Below, in pieces: positions 16,148 through 25,274 of a stretch of DNA of 64,000 nucleotides (positions within the stretch are counted from its first letter, which is position 1; every line of letters begins with the position of its first letter). Below the pieces are notes generated by a model. It saw only the letters and a program-made list of their open reading frames with translations, did not search any database and was not told where the DNA came from. The stretch is from assembly GCA_945875845.1 (NCBI GenBank), contig CAMCMB010000023.1:17048-81047 (forward strand), in the 5' to 3' direction. The DNA is from Pirellula staleyi DSM 6068. GTDB taxonomy: Bacteria; Planctomycetota; Planctomycetia; Pirellulales; Pirellulaceae. Both the position numbers and the translations under genes were made by a program.

Positions 16148-17122
16148 ATGATCGCATCCATCCGTCGGAGAAAAGGGTTCACTTTGGTAGAACTCTTGGT
16201 GGTGATAGCAATTATTGGGATTCTGGTAGGGCTGTTGTTGCCTGCGGTTCAAGCTGCGCGCGAAGCTGCCCGGCGAATGCAATGCTCAAACAATTTGAAA
16301 CAGCTCGCGCTCGCGTGCCACAACTATGAAAGCGCCTTTCGAAGTTTCCCAGCGGGCGGGATTGTTACTTACGCTCCGGCGGTAACGGTAACGCCGGCAA
16401 ACCACTGCAGGGTTGGGCAAGACAGAACTCAGGCACCGTGGACGGTTTTGATGCTCCCCTTCATCGAAGACAACAATCTGTACGCTCGATTCAATATGAA
16501 TTTAAGGTTCACCGGTTCCTCCAACATTCCTGGCGACGTGCCGAACCGTGATCTCTTCCGGCTTAACAACAGCAAGTTTCAGTGTCCATCCGACCCGAAT
16601 TCCACGTCCGCAGTCAACAACAGCAATTATCTCGGAGTTCAAGGAGGTGGACCTCCTACCGGAATTGGCGGACCTGCCTGTTCCACTCAATTGGCACAGC
16701 GAGTGTTCTTTCAGACGGGGATCTTCTACATAAATTCAAAAGTGCGTATGGGTGATATCACGGATGGAACCAGTAACACGTTCTGTATTGGAGAAAGCCG
16801 TTACATGCCAACCCCTAACATGCGTACCGATGGATTCCACGCGGGCTGGGCTTCGGCAGTGAAGGCGGACAATGCATTTGCTGTACCCGCAACTTTTGCA
16901 GGCGCGGTGCTGCAGATCAACGCTCAAAAGGCATGTGGAATTGGCGTTGCCGATTGCTTTAACTTCGTGAGTCGGTTGTTTGGAAGCAACCATTCCGGAG
17001 GCTGCAACTTTGGAATGTGCGATGGCTCTGTTCAATTCGTAAGTCAGAACATCGACATCAATCTCTATAGGCAAGTGGCAAATCGAAACGATGGGCTTCC
17101 CGTCGGTAGTTTCCTCGAATAA
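16148..17122 (+). CDS. DUF1559 protein with prepilin-type N-terminus and H-X9-DG motif
   Basis: A 324-residue planctomycete-typical protein. A basic leader ending RRRKG precedes the type IV pilin-like cleavage/methylation segment FTLVELLVVIAIIGILVGLL, which would be cut after the Gly and used as a membrane/assembly helix. The DUF1559 body follows (AAREAARRMQCSNNLKQLAL, CHNYESAFRSFPAGG). Near the C-terminus NHSGGCNFGMCDGSVQF fits H-X9-DG exactly. These proteins occur in dozens per planctomycete genome; they are thought to be pseudopilins, but their role is unproven. I start at the ATG at 16148, 9 residues before the cleavage region. The lipoprotein gene begins 13 bases downstream. Confidence 0.95.
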   Translation: MIASIRRRKGFTLVELLVVIAIIGILVGLLLPAVQAAREAARRMQCSNNLKQLALACHNYESAFRSFPAGGIVTYAPAVTVTPANHCRVGQDRTQAPWTVLMLPFIEDNNLYARFNMNLRFTGSSNIPGDVPNRDLFRLNNSKFQCPSDPNSTSAVNNSNYLGVQGGGPPTGIGGPACSTQLAQRVFFQTGIFYINSKVRMGDITDGTSNTFCIGESRYMPTPNMRTDGFHAGWASAVKADNAFAVPATFAGAVLQINAQKACGIGVADCFNFVSRLFGSNHSGGCNFGMCDGSVQFVSQNIDINLYRQVANRNDGLPVGSFLE

Positions 17123-17135
17123 TAGTAAGGTACGA

Positions 17136-17537
17136 ATGAACTTAATTCAGAAGTCAGCGTTTTTTGTTTGCACTGCACTCAGCACTCTGTGCTTAGTTGG
17201 ATGTGGTCAAGATGGTCCCGTACGATACTCTTTGAGCGGTACTGTATCCATGCCTGACGGCAAGCCAGTACCAGCAGGAGAAGTTAGTCTTGAACCGGAT
17301 GGAACCGCAGGCAACCAAGGGCCAGCAACGACGGTACAGATCCGAGATGGAAAATTCACTGCGCCGAGTGACCAAGGAGTCGTGGGTGGCAAATACATCG
17401 TTACGATTTCACCGTTCGACGGCGTCGCGTTTGGTGAATCGTTGCAGGGGAAACCGCTAACGAAAACTCAACACGTTGAGAAAGTGGAATTCCCAAGCAA
17501 GAACTCAACTTACGATTTCAAAATCAATGTTAAGTAA
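17136..17537 (+). CDS. Small carboxypeptidase-regulatory-like lipoprotein
   Basis: A 133-residue secreted lipoprotein. The signal peptide ends in the lipobox LVGC (Cys at about residue 23). The rest is an immunoglobulin-like beta-sandwich: YSLSGTVSMPDGKPVPAGEV, then VQIRDGKFTAPSDQGVVGGKYIVTI, the pattern of transthyretin/CarboxypepD_reg domains. The ATG at 17136 has AGTAAGG upstream. In planctomycetes this small lipoprotein regularly follows a DUF1559 gene, as here, so the two products probably act together at the cell envelope. Confidence 0.85.
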   Translation: MNLIQKSAFFVCTALSTLCLVGCGQDGPVRYSLSGTVSMPDGKPVPAGEVSLEPDGTAGNQGPATTVQIRDGKFTAPSDQGVVGGKYIVTISPFDGVAFGESLQGKPLTKTQHVEKVEFPSKNSTYDFKINVK

Positions 17538-17634
17538 CCCAACGCAAGTGCGTCAAGACTTGCGGTGAACGGCGAGTAGGCCGAAACTCTTGACGAGTTT
17601 TGCTACCCGAAAACTATACTGGACGGTGTTTGCC

Positions 17635-20148
17635 ATGATGAATCAAGCTTCAAACATTCTTACACGATTCCCGTTGATCGTGATCGCGTATTGTTGCTGT
17701 ACGAATGTACTTGAAGCACAATCGGATTCCGATCCGAATGTTGTGAAGCTGGCACAGTTCGAAAAGCATGTGCGGCCCGCTCTGACGAAATACTGTTTGG
17801 AATGCCACGCAACCAGTACGGAGGCCAACGGTGGATTGGTTCTCGATTCAAGACATGGTTGGGAGGTGGGTGGCGATTCGGGTGAGGCCGTCGTGCCTGG
17901 AAGCCCTGACGAAAGTCGTCTTATGAAGGCGATTCGCTACAACGATCCGAAGTTGCAGATGCCTCCGGAAAAAAAGCTTCCACCGGATGTTGTTGCGATC
18001 TTTGAATCGTGGATTGCGGACGGTGCATTTGATCCTCGCATGGAGGAGCTACCGTCCACGAAAACTGCCCATGCTGGAAACTCAACCGAATCCAGCAAGC
18101 ACTGGGCGTATCAACCTTTGCACGTGCCATCACCAGCTTTGCCGGATAAGAGTCCGGATGCGAATTCCATCGATTTTTTTGTGAACGAGAAATTGGAAGC
18201 GGCCGGTATCTCCGCTGCCCCCATGGCTGGTCGCCGCGACCAAATACGCCGGCTGTATTTCGATTTGACCGGTTTACCGCCAACCTCCCAAGAGATGAAA
18301 AGAATACTTGCGGCAGCCGATTTCGAAGTCGCCTACCGACAGAAAGTCGATGACTTACTTGCGTCTCCTCACTATGGGGAAGCGGTAGCTCGACGCTGGA
18401 TGGACGTCGCCCGATATGCGGAATCGGTAACTCTACGGGGTCTCGTTTTCAAGGAAGCGTGGCGATACCGAGACTATCTCGTGAAATCTTTTGGCCAGGA
18501 TCGACCGTTCGATCAGATGATTCGGGAGCAGGTCGCGGGAGATCTTTTGCGATCCGATGACTCGGAAGAGCGCTACATGCAGTTGGTAGCCACGAGCTTC
18601 CTCGCCATGGGGGATACCAATTTTGAAAAGCAAGATAAACAGCAACTCGAGATGGACTATGTCGATGAGCAGTTAGATGTCATTGGACAGGCGTTTCTCG
18701 GACAGACTGTTGGCTGTGCCAGGTGCCATGATCACAAATTCGATCCGATCCCGACCAAGGACTACTATGCTTTAGCAGGTATCTTCAAGTCGGCAGTTGC
18801 GCTGCGTCATTCCAACGTCTCCAATTGGATCGATCATCCACTGCCAATTCCTAAAGAAGAGGAGAAGCATTTTGAAGTATTGGAAACTGAGCTTAAAGAA
18901 GTAACTAAGGAGCTTGCGGCCAAGAAGAAGCAAGCGGCATCAGCAGCTAAAACGGCGGAGTCAGCTAAGGCAGCACAGAGCAAGAAGGCAGCACAGAGCA
19001 AGTCTGATTCCGCTACCGCCCAAGACGGACCCAACGCCGCCTCTCGACCGGCAGCGATCGATTCGGGCTCGGATTTAAAAGCCAAGGCCGATGCCTTAGC
19101 TGAAGAAATTAAAGTGTTGGAGGCGCAACAAAAAGGACTACAAGAGAAGGTAGATCTGCGGCCAAGATATTTAACCGTTGTTGAGGAACAACCACCAAAG
19201 GATATTGCCATTCATATTCGCGGCGACGTGCACAATCTTGGCGAAGTGGTACCTCGCGGATTTTTAACTGCGATCGAAATGAGTAAGCCAATGGGTATTC
19301 CGGAGGGGGGCAGCGGGCGGCTTGAGTTTGCGGAATGGATTTCGACTGCAAACAATCCCTTGACCGCGCGAGTTTACGCAAACCGTGTCTGGTCATGGTT
19401 TTTGGGCCAAGGTATCGTGGATTCGGTGAACAATTTTGGAACAACAGGATCGATTCCCTCTCATCCAGAGCTGCTCGATTGGCTCGCTTCGGAATTGGTT
19501 CGCAATCAGTGGTCGACCAAGAACTTGGTAAAGTTGATCGTTCTTTCCGATGCCTATCGAAGAAAAATCGACGATCCGCATCCTAGTGTTGCAGAATTGG
19601 ATCCAGACAACCGTCTCTATTGGCGAGGGTCTCAGCGTCGACTGTCGGCTGAGGAGTTGCGAGACGCGATGTTGCAGGCAAGTGGTGAGCTCGATTTGGC
19701 GATTGGCGGTACGATCATGACTCCATCGACCAAGTCAGATGGCAATTACAAACATACGTCGAAACGGCGAAGCATTTACAATCCACTCTTTCGTAACTCA
19801 CTTCCGGAACTGTTGGATGCGTTCGATTTTCCGAGCCCAGGTATCTCCGTGGGCCAACGGTCCCGAAGCACTGTTTCTACTCAAGCTTTAGTGCTGCTAA
19901 ACAACGCTTGGGTGCATGCTCGGGCCAAAGCGTTGGCCGCGAGATTGCTACGGGAAAGTGAATACGCAGATCCGGTGGTTTGGAGTGGCTCCGCGTATCA
20001 AATTTGCTTTCAACGCACACCAAGTATCGAGGAACTAAGTATGTGCTTGGATTTTTTCGAACCCAAGGTCGAATCCAGGGTTCCAGAGCAACTTGAGCGT
20101 TTGGTTCACACACTTCTTGCCTCCCTCGATTTTCGTTATCTCGAATAG
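17635..20148 (+). CDS. PSCyt1/DUF1549/DUF1553 cytochrome-domain protein
   Basis: An 837-residue exported protein. After a signal peptide (about residues 1-28) comes a planctomycete-type cytochrome c domain with a heme motif CLECH. DUF1549 follows (SIDFFVNEKLEAAGISAAP; RRLYFDLTGLPPT) and ends with GCARCHDHKFDPIPTKDYYA, a second CxxCH. A charged coiled-coil insert rich in K, A and S lies around residues 410-495. DUF1553 then runs to the end (LTARVYANRVWSWFLGQGIV; STQALVLLNN). The gene is followed 10 bases later by the DUF1501 gene, the standard pairing. Function is unproven; a redox or polysaccharide-breakdown role has been suggested for such pairs. ATGs at 17635 and 17638 are equally possible. 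Confidence 0.95.
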   Translation: MMNQASNILTRFPLIVIAYCCCTNVLEAQSDSDPNVVKLAQFEKHVRPALTKYCLECHATSTEANGGLVLDSRHGWEVGGDSGEAVVPGSPDESRLMKAIRYNDPKLQMPPEKKLPPDVVAIFESWIADGAFDPRMEELPSTKTAHAGNSTESSKHWAYQPLHVPSPALPDKSPDANSIDFFVNEKLEAAGISAAPMAGRRDQIRRLYFDLTGLPPTSQEMKRILAAADFEVAYRQKVDDLLASPHYGEAVARRWMDVARYAESVTLRGLVFKEAWRYRDYLVKSFGQDRPFDQMIREQVAGDLLRSDDSEERYMQLVATSFLAMGDTNFEKQDKQQLEMDYVDEQLDVIGQAFLGQTVGCARCHDHKFDPIPTKDYYALAGIFKSAVALRHSNVSNWIDHPLPIPKEEEKHFEVLETELKEVTKELAAKKKQAASAAKTAESAKAAQSKKAAQSKSDSATAQDGPNAASRPAAIDSGSDLKAKADALAEEIKVLEAQQKGLQEKVDLRPRYLTVVEEQPPKDIAIHIRGDVHNLGEVVPRGFLTAIEMSKPMGIPEGGSGRLEFAEWISTANNPLTARVYANRVWSWFLGQGIVDSVNNFGTTGSIPSHPELLDWLASELVRNQWSTKNLVKLIVLSDAYRRKIDDPHPSVAELDPDNRLYWRGSQRRLSAEELRDAMLQASGELDLAIGGTIMTPSTKSDGNYKHTSKRRSIYNPLFRNSLPELLDAFDFPSPGISVGQRSRSTVSTQALVLLNNAWVHARAKALAARLLRESEYADPVVWSGSAYQICFQRTPSIEELSMCLDFFEPKVESRVPEQLERLVHTLLASLDFRYLE

Positions 20149-20158
20149 GTTGAAAACC

Positions 20159-21565
20159 ATGTTTGAAAATTCCATCAGTCGTCGACAATTGTTGCAACAG
20201 TCCGCCTGCGGATTTGGAGCAGTAGCTGCCAATGCAATGCTCGCTCGAACCGGGCTGGCCAACTCTTCGAGCGGTATTGTGGGAGCCCATCATGGTCCGA
20301 AGGCGAAACGAATCATTTTTCTGTTCATGTTCGGTGGAGTGAGTCAGGTTGATTCATTTGATTACAAGCCGATATTGGCTGAACGCAACGGTGAAGTGCT
20401 GACGTTCAACGATGCTCGCCTGCTTGCAAAAACGGGGAAGCAAACCGAACAAAAGCTTTTGAATACGCCCTGGAAGTTTAAGCAATATGGACAATCGGGG
20501 CGGTGGGTATCCGAGTTGTTTCCGGGTATGGCAGAGCATGTAGACGACTTATGTTTTCTGCACGGTATGCATACCGAAGGAGTAGCTCACGGGCCAGCTA
20601 CTTTGTTTCTGCATTGTGGTTCGACCAATATGACTCGACCTTCGATTGGCTCATGGGTCAACTACGGGCTAGGTTCGGAGAACGAGAATTTGCCTGGATT
20701 CGTTTCGATCTCGCCACTCGGACCTGGAGGAGCTCGCAAATACGGTGCAGCATTCTTACCCCCCAAGTTTCAAGGGACGCGGTTGGTATCCAACAAGAAC
20801 GACAGTTTCTCCATCGATAGTTTAACTCGCAATGACGTTCCCATTTCCGAAGTCGCAAGGCAGGTTGAATTGCTGCAGCGATTGAATCGACAACAACTCG
20901 CTCAGCGTTCGAGTCACGATGCGGAATTGGAAGCTGCTCTTGCGTCACACGAACTGGCCTGGCGAATGCAACAGATTGCGCCAGCGGTGTTGGACTGTTC
21001 GACAGAGACCACTGCGACTCAAAAGTTATACGGCATCGATAATCCGACGACCAAGGACTTTGGAGAAAAGTGTCTGCTTGCGAGGCGATTATGTGAGTCG
21101 GGAGTTCGCTTCGTTGAAGTGAACTATGGCGGAGATTCGGGCAACTGGGACCAGCATTCGGATTTGCCAAAGCATGCGGATCATGCGAGAGCGGTCGATC
21201 GACCGATCGCAGGCTTGCTGCAGGACCTCAAACAACGCGGATTGCTCGAAGACACAATCGTTTGGTGGGGAGGTGAATTTGGCCGAACTCCCTATTCCGA
21301 AGGAAAGGGCACAGGCCGCGATCATAATCCCGGCGGATTTACTGTTTGGGTTGCTGGCGGAGGATTCAAGTCGGGTTACGCTCATGGTGAGACCGACGAA
21401 TTCGGATTTAGAGGTATCGAAGGTAGAGTTCACATGCACGATTTGCATGCCACCTTGCTTCACCAGTTGGGTTTGGACCACAAGCGATTGACGTACAAGC
21501 ATGCTGGACGTGACTTCCGTCTTACGGACGTTCACGGACATGTCGTGCATGACATTATCTCGTAA
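20159..21565 (+). CDS. DUF1501 protein with Tat signal
   Basis: A 468-residue exported protein. The N-terminus SISRRQLLQQSACGFGAVAA is a twin-arginine signal. The body carries the DUF1501 (sulfatase/alkaline-phosphatase-like fold) pattern: RIIFLFMFGGVSQVDSFDYK, GSWVNYGLGSENENLPGFV, NWDQHSDLPKHA, WWGGEFGRTPYSEGKGTGRDHNPGGFT. The Asp/His residues in these segments fit a metal site of that superfamily. The ATG at 20159 begins exactly before the Tat signal. It forms an operon with the preceding PSCyt1/DUF1553 gene, and the sugar-acid genes lie 186 bases downstream in the same orientation. Confidence 0.95.
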   Translation: MFENSISRRQLLQQSACGFGAVAANAMLARTGLANSSSGIVGAHHGPKAKRIIFLFMFGGVSQVDSFDYKPILAERNGEVLTFNDARLLAKTGKQTEQKLLNTPWKFKQYGQSGRWVSELFPGMAEHVDDLCFLHGMHTEGVAHGPATLFLHCGSTNMTRPSIGSWVNYGLGSENENLPGFVSISPLGPGGARKYGAAFLPPKFQGTRLVSNKNDSFSIDSLTRNDVPISEVARQVELLQRLNRQQLAQRSSHDAELEAALASHELAWRMQQIAPAVLDCSTETTATQKLYGIDNPTTKDFGEKCLLARRLCESGVRFVEVNYGGDSGNWDQHSDLPKHADHARAVDRPIAGLLQDLKQRGLLEDTIVWWGGEFGRTPYSEGKGTGRDHNPGGFTVWVAGGGFKSGYAHGETDEFGFRGIEGRVHMHDLHATLLHQLGLDHKRLTYKHAGRDFRLTDVHGHVVHDIIS

Positions 21566-21751
21566 TTCCGCGCTAACATCGGAAAGCTGCAGCGTCAGCA
21601 GGCGGTTCTCTGGCCAGAGTTCTCATGGGAAACGGACCCGGGAACAAGCGACTCTCGGTGTTACCAGCGCGTTGGCGGCCATCTGCTTGAAGCTTCGATT
21701 TGCTGTTATGATGGTTTTCGGTTGGCTATGGGGTAATTCAACGAGGTGGAA

Positions 21752-22930
21752 ATGAAGATCACTGCAATCGAAACGCTTGTTTGTCATGCTCGTATGCGCA
21801 ATTGGATCTTTGTAAAAGTTCTTACCGACCAGCCGGGCTTGTTCGGCTGGGGCGAAGCCACGTTGGAATGGCATACTCGAAGCGTTGTCGGTGCGATTGA
21901 GGACGTGTCGCAGTTGCTGATTGGCGAAGATCCTACGCGCGTCGAGCATCTGTGGCAGATGATGTGGAGGCAGCATTTTTGGCACGGTAGCGGAATTGTT
22001 CGATCGACGGCCATCGCCGGTATCGATCTTGCGCTCTGGGATATCGTCGGTAAGCTTCATGGCGTCCCGTGTCACAAGCTTTGGGGAGGCCCGGTGCGCG
22101 ATACCATCCGACTTTATTGCCACTTGGGTGGCGGGGACATGGAGAGCTTCTATGAGACTCCGGTCGATAATGCGCGACGGTTTGCGGAGTTAGCCCAACA
22201 AGCGGTCGCCGATGGCTTCACTGCCTTCAAGTCGATGGCCGTGCCGTCCACCATGCCGATCGAAGGGCTTAAACCGATCAAGGCGGCGGAGGCCTGCGTG
22301 GCTGCAATGCGTGAAGCGGTGGGTGACAATATCGATATCATGGTCGACTGCCACGCACGTCCCTCCCCGGCGATGGGGATGCAATTCGCAAAAGCCCTCG
22401 AACCCTACGGTTTGTACTTTCTAGAAGAACCTTGCTGGCCCGAAAGTATCGAAGGATTGGCCGCCATCAACGCTGCGGTCTCCACCCCCATCGCAACCGG
22501 GGAACGAATGACACACCTGGCTGCGTTTCGAGACTTGTTCGCTCAACGCGGTTGCGAAATCTGTCAGTTGGACATCACCCATTGCGGCGGCTTCAGTGAG
22601 GCTCGGCGGGTGGCGGCCTTGGCGGATGCCTACCGCATCGCTTTGGCTCCGCACAATCCACAAGGACCGGTTAGCACGGCAGCATCCATTGAGTTTGGCT
22701 TCTCTCAACCAAGTTACATTATTTGCGAGTCGGTGCATAACGATGTACCCTGGCGAGACGAAGTGGTCGAAGAAGGTTTTCAGCTCGATGCAGCCACACG
22801 TACCGTCACTGCCAACACGAAACCGGGGCTTGGAGTTACGATCAACGAAAGCGAAGTCCGCAAGCACCCGTTCCAGCAAGAATTGCTACAGCGAGTTTTC
22901 CATCGCGACGGTGGCGTCGGCGATTGGTAG
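21752..22930 (+). CDS. Enolase-superfamily sugar-acid dehydratase (galactonate dehydratase-like)
   Basis: A 392-residue member of the mandelate racemase/muconate lactonizing group. It would remove water from an aldonate or uronate to give a 2-keto-3-deoxy acid. Metal ligands and catalytic residues are in place: [10 protein letters not shown] (Asp and His of the second-strand motif), [18 protein letters not shown] and [10 protein letters not shown], the last containing the base His. The DgoD-like signatures [22 protein letters not shown] and [13 protein letters not shown] point to galactonate-type rather than enolpyruvate chemistry. The ATG at 21752 has GAGGTGG upstream. It leads the run with aldolase, MFS carrier and ceramidase-like genes. 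The exact sugar acid cannot be told from sequence. Confidence 0.85.
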   Translation: MKITAIETLVCHARMRNWIFVKVLTDQPGLFGWGEATLEWHTRSVVGAIEDVSQLLIGEDPTRVEHLWQMMWRQHFWHGSGIVRSTAIAGIDLALWDIVGKLHGVPCHKLWGGPVRDTIRLYCHLGGGDMESFYETPVDNARRFAELAQQAVADGFTAFKSMAVPSTMPIEGLKPIKAAEACVAAMREAVGDNIDIMVDCHARPSPAMGMQFAKALEPYGLYFLEEPCWPESIEGLAAINAAVSTPIATGERMTHLAAFRDLFAQRGCEICQLDITHCGGFSEARRVAALADAYRIALAPHNPQGPVSTAASIEFGFSQPSYIICESVHNDVPWRDEVVEEGFQLDAATRTVTANTKPGLGVTINESEVRKHPFQQELLQRVFHRDGGVGDW

Positions 22931-22935
22931 ACCAG

Positions 22936-23005
22936 TTTTTGACTCGCAAGCTGGAAGCTTACGCCACTCGTTTTTTTGACTCGCAAGCTGGAAGCTTACG
23001 CCACT
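22936..23005. repeat. Tandem family D units inside the sugar-acid operon
   Basis: A 33-base unit (TTTTTGACTCGCAAGC then TGGAAGCTTACGCCACT) occurs twice, at 22936-22968 and 22973-23005, with identical sequence. Each holds the near palindrome AAGCTGGAAGCTT. The pair fills most of the 106-base gap between the dehydratase stop and the aldolase start, so it could affect mRNA stability or relative expression. Confidence 0.85.
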
Positions 23006-23036
23006 ACCAAAAATTAGCATTGGAGACGTCCCAGTT

Positions 23037-23966
23037 ATGGCAACACCTGAAAACGAACTATTGCACGGCGTCCTGCCGGTTCTGCATACGCCGTTCCATG
23101 ACGATTACTCCATCGACCGAACCACACTGGAACGGGAAATCGACTGGGCCTTTCAAACAGGCGCAGATGGCGTTGTCATTGCGATGGTCAGCGAGATTCT
23201 GCGGTTGGGTTATCATGGTCGTCGAGAGCTGGCTTCATTCGTCTGCCAAGCCGTGCAAGGTCGCGGGTTCACCGTGATCAGTGTCGGCGCAGAGAGTATC
23301 CGCGAGGCGTTGGAGTTTGCCAGTCATGCCCAAGATCTGGGCGCCAGTGCCGTTATGGCGATTCCTCCTGTTGCAACTTTATTGAACGGAGCCAAGACGA
23401 GCGAGTACTTCGCCGCAATAGCGCGAGGAATTTCTATTCCACTGGTTGTGCAAGATGCTTCGAGTTACGTTGGTGCTGCCATTGACTTGGCTGTCTATCG
23501 TAAGCTGCTCGACGAGTTTGGCGAGCAACGCATTTTTTTCAAACCCGAAGCGATTCCGCTGGGACCAAATCTGTCGAAGCTCCGAGATGCTAGCAACGGC
23601 AAGGCGAGAATCTTTGAAGGCTCGGGTGGTATCAACCTTGTTGACTGTTACCGACGAGGGATTGTGGGAACAATGCCCGGCACGGACTTATTGGATGGCA
23701 TCGTCGCATTGTGGCGAGCCCTCCAGGCCGGTGACGAAGAGAGCATTTATCGGTTATCATTGCCGATCTGCGCGATGACCGCATTGCAGCTCCAAGCAGG
23801 CCTCGACGGCTTCTTGGCAATCGAGAAATATTTGATGAAACAACGCGGTTTGTTCTTGAACACGCTGCAGATCCAACCTTGTGGCTGGCAGCTTGATAAT
23901 GAAACGACGGCGGAAGTTGACCGGCTCTTTCAGTTGCTCCAAAGGCAACTCCCATACACGGACTAG
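23037..23966 (+). CDS. DapA/NanA-family aldolase or lyase
   Basis: A 309-residue TIM-barrel protein of the dihydrodipicolinate synthase/N-acetylneuraminate lyase family, which forms a Schiff base with a 2-keto acid. The start [20 protein letters not shown] and [16 protein letters not shown] are the classical N-terminal motifs. IFFKPEA supplies the Schiff-base Lys. The tyrosine motif YNVP of DapA is replaced by VVQDASSY, and the loop Tyr before it also appears lost. With a sugar-acid dehydratase upstream, cleavage or processing of a 2-keto-3-deoxy sugar acid is more likely than lysine synthesis. The stop is 9 bases before the MFS gene. Confidence 0.85.
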   Translation: MATPENELLHGVLPVLHTPFHDDYSIDRTTLEREIDWAFQTGADGVVIAMVSEILRLGYHGRRELASFVCQAVQGRGFTVISVGAESIREALEFASHAQDLGASAVMAIPPVATLLNGAKTSEYFAAIARGISIPLVVQDASSYVGAAIDLAVYRKLLDEFGEQRIFFKPEAIPLGPNLSKLRDASNGKARIFEGSGGINLVDCYRRGIVGTMPGTDLLDGIVALWRALQAGDEESIYRLSLPICAMTALQLQAGLDGFLAIEKYLMKQRGLFLNTLQIQPCGWQLDNETTAEVDRLFQLLQRQLPYTD

Positions 23967-23975
23967 AGGCCTTGC

Positions 23976-25274
23976 ATGTCCAATGTCTCGAAAAACGTTT
24001 CGATGAGTGAGGTCGACAACCATCAGGGCCGCTACCAAGTTTTGGCCTTCTTGTGTCTTTCGGCTGCCATTGCCTACGTACAGCGTTCGGCGCTCAGTGT
24101 TCCAGCGGCAGAGATTGCAACCGACTTGAAATTCGAAAACCTCGCGCGGGATATGGGGTGGATTCAGTCGGTGTGGTACCTATGCTACGGACTCATGCAA
24201 CTTCCTAGCGGCTGGTTGGCAGATCGAATTGGTAGCAGGCGGGGCTTAGCCATCCTTTCGGTGGTGTGGTCCATGGCGACTTTGCTAAGTGCATTTGCGC
24301 TCGATTTCGTTTCGTTGATGTTCCTTTGGGGCTTGATGGGAGCGGCTCAGGCTGGCGTGTTTCCTTGTGCGGCAAAAGCGTTGGGGCAGATCTTTCCCGA
24401 GAATCAACGAGCCCGTGCAACTGGGCTTCTGGCAAGCGGTATGACGATCGGCGGTGCCTTGGCTCCCCTTCTGACGGCTTCGTTTTTGGAATCGCTGTCC
24501 CCTTGGGCTGACATGCTGCACCTCAGTCGATGGCGACTGCTGCTTGTAGCCTATTCGCTCCCCGGCATCCTTTGGACGATACTGTTCTTGGCGATAATTT
24601 CCAGCTGGAAGCTTCCTGTGTCCGAATGTACGGTGACAGCTCGGTCACCCGTGAATTGGTCGAGGATGCTGAACAGCAGTCCACTCATGTTGCTCTGCGC
24701 TCAGCAATTTTTTCGAGCTGCGGGTATGGTTTTTTTTGTGACATGGTTTCCGACTTTTCTACAGAAGACTCGCGATGTCTCATTGCTGGGCTCGGGGATC
24801 TTGACCACGGTTGCAGGTATTGGTGGTGTTGTTGGTAGTTTGACTGGAGGCTTTTTTTCCGACTGGCTTCTTCAGCGAACGGGTAACGCAAGACTGAGTC
24901 GGCAAGGAATCGCTGTGGTCGGTATGGCGTGCTGTACGCTGTTGATTGTTCTTTCCTACTTCGTCCGCGATGTCAACGGCAGCATTGCTCTGATTGCGTT
25001 GGGCGCATTCTGTGCCACGTTTGGGGGCGTTAGCGGCTATACCGTGGCCATCAGTTTTGGTGGTCGGCATGTCGCGACGGTTTTCAGCACGATGAATATG
25101 TTTGGCAACATGGGAGCAGCCTTGTTCCCGATAACGGCCGGTTGGCTGGTCGCCACGACCGGTAACTGGAACCTGATCCTATTTCTGTTCGCAGGCATCA
25201 TGGCGATCGACGCTGTTTGTTGGGCGTTGTTAAATCCACAAGGCACACTCTTCGGAGATGAAAATGAAGAATAA
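23976..25274 (+). CDS. MFS transporter, anion:cation symporter (hexuronate/galactonate) type
   Basis: A 432-residue carrier with about 12 membrane helices. The loop 2-3 motif GWLADRIGSRRGLAI and the N-terminal AIAYVQRSALSVPAAEIATDL fit the ACS family, whose members import hexuronates, galactonate and similar organic acids with protons. FPCAAKALGQIFPENQRARATGLLASGMTIG is the family signature in the first half. A C-terminal GDENEE ends in the next gene. It lies in the operon between the aldolase (9 bases upstream) and the ceramidase-like gene (17-base overlap), which supports uptake of the acid handled by the dehydratase. Confidence 0.9.
   Translation: MSNVSKNVSMSEVDNHQGRYQVLAFLCLSAAIAYVQRSALSVPAAEIATDLKFENLARDMGWIQSVWYLCYGLMQLPSGWLADRIGSRRGLAILSVVWSMATLLSAFALDFVSLMFLWGLMGAAQAGVFPCAAKALGQIFPENQRARATGLLASGMTIGGALAPLLTASFLESLSPWADMLHLSRWRLLLVAYSLPGILWTILFLAIISSWKLPVSECTVTARSPVNWSRMLNSSPLMLLCAQQFFRAAGMVFFVTWFPTFLQKTRDVSLLGSGILTTVAGIGGVVGSLTGGFFSDWLLQRTGNARLSRQGIAVVGMACCTLLIVLSYFVRDVNGSIALIALGAFCATFGGVSGYTVAISFGGRHVATVFSTMNMFGNMGAALFPITAGWLVATTGNWNLILFLFAGIMAIDAVCWALLNPQGTLFGDENEE

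Noticed and set aside
15904..16329. 141-codon plus-strand frame upstream of and overlapping DUF1559
   Set aside because: Overlaps the certain DUF1559 start in another frame and has no coding look.
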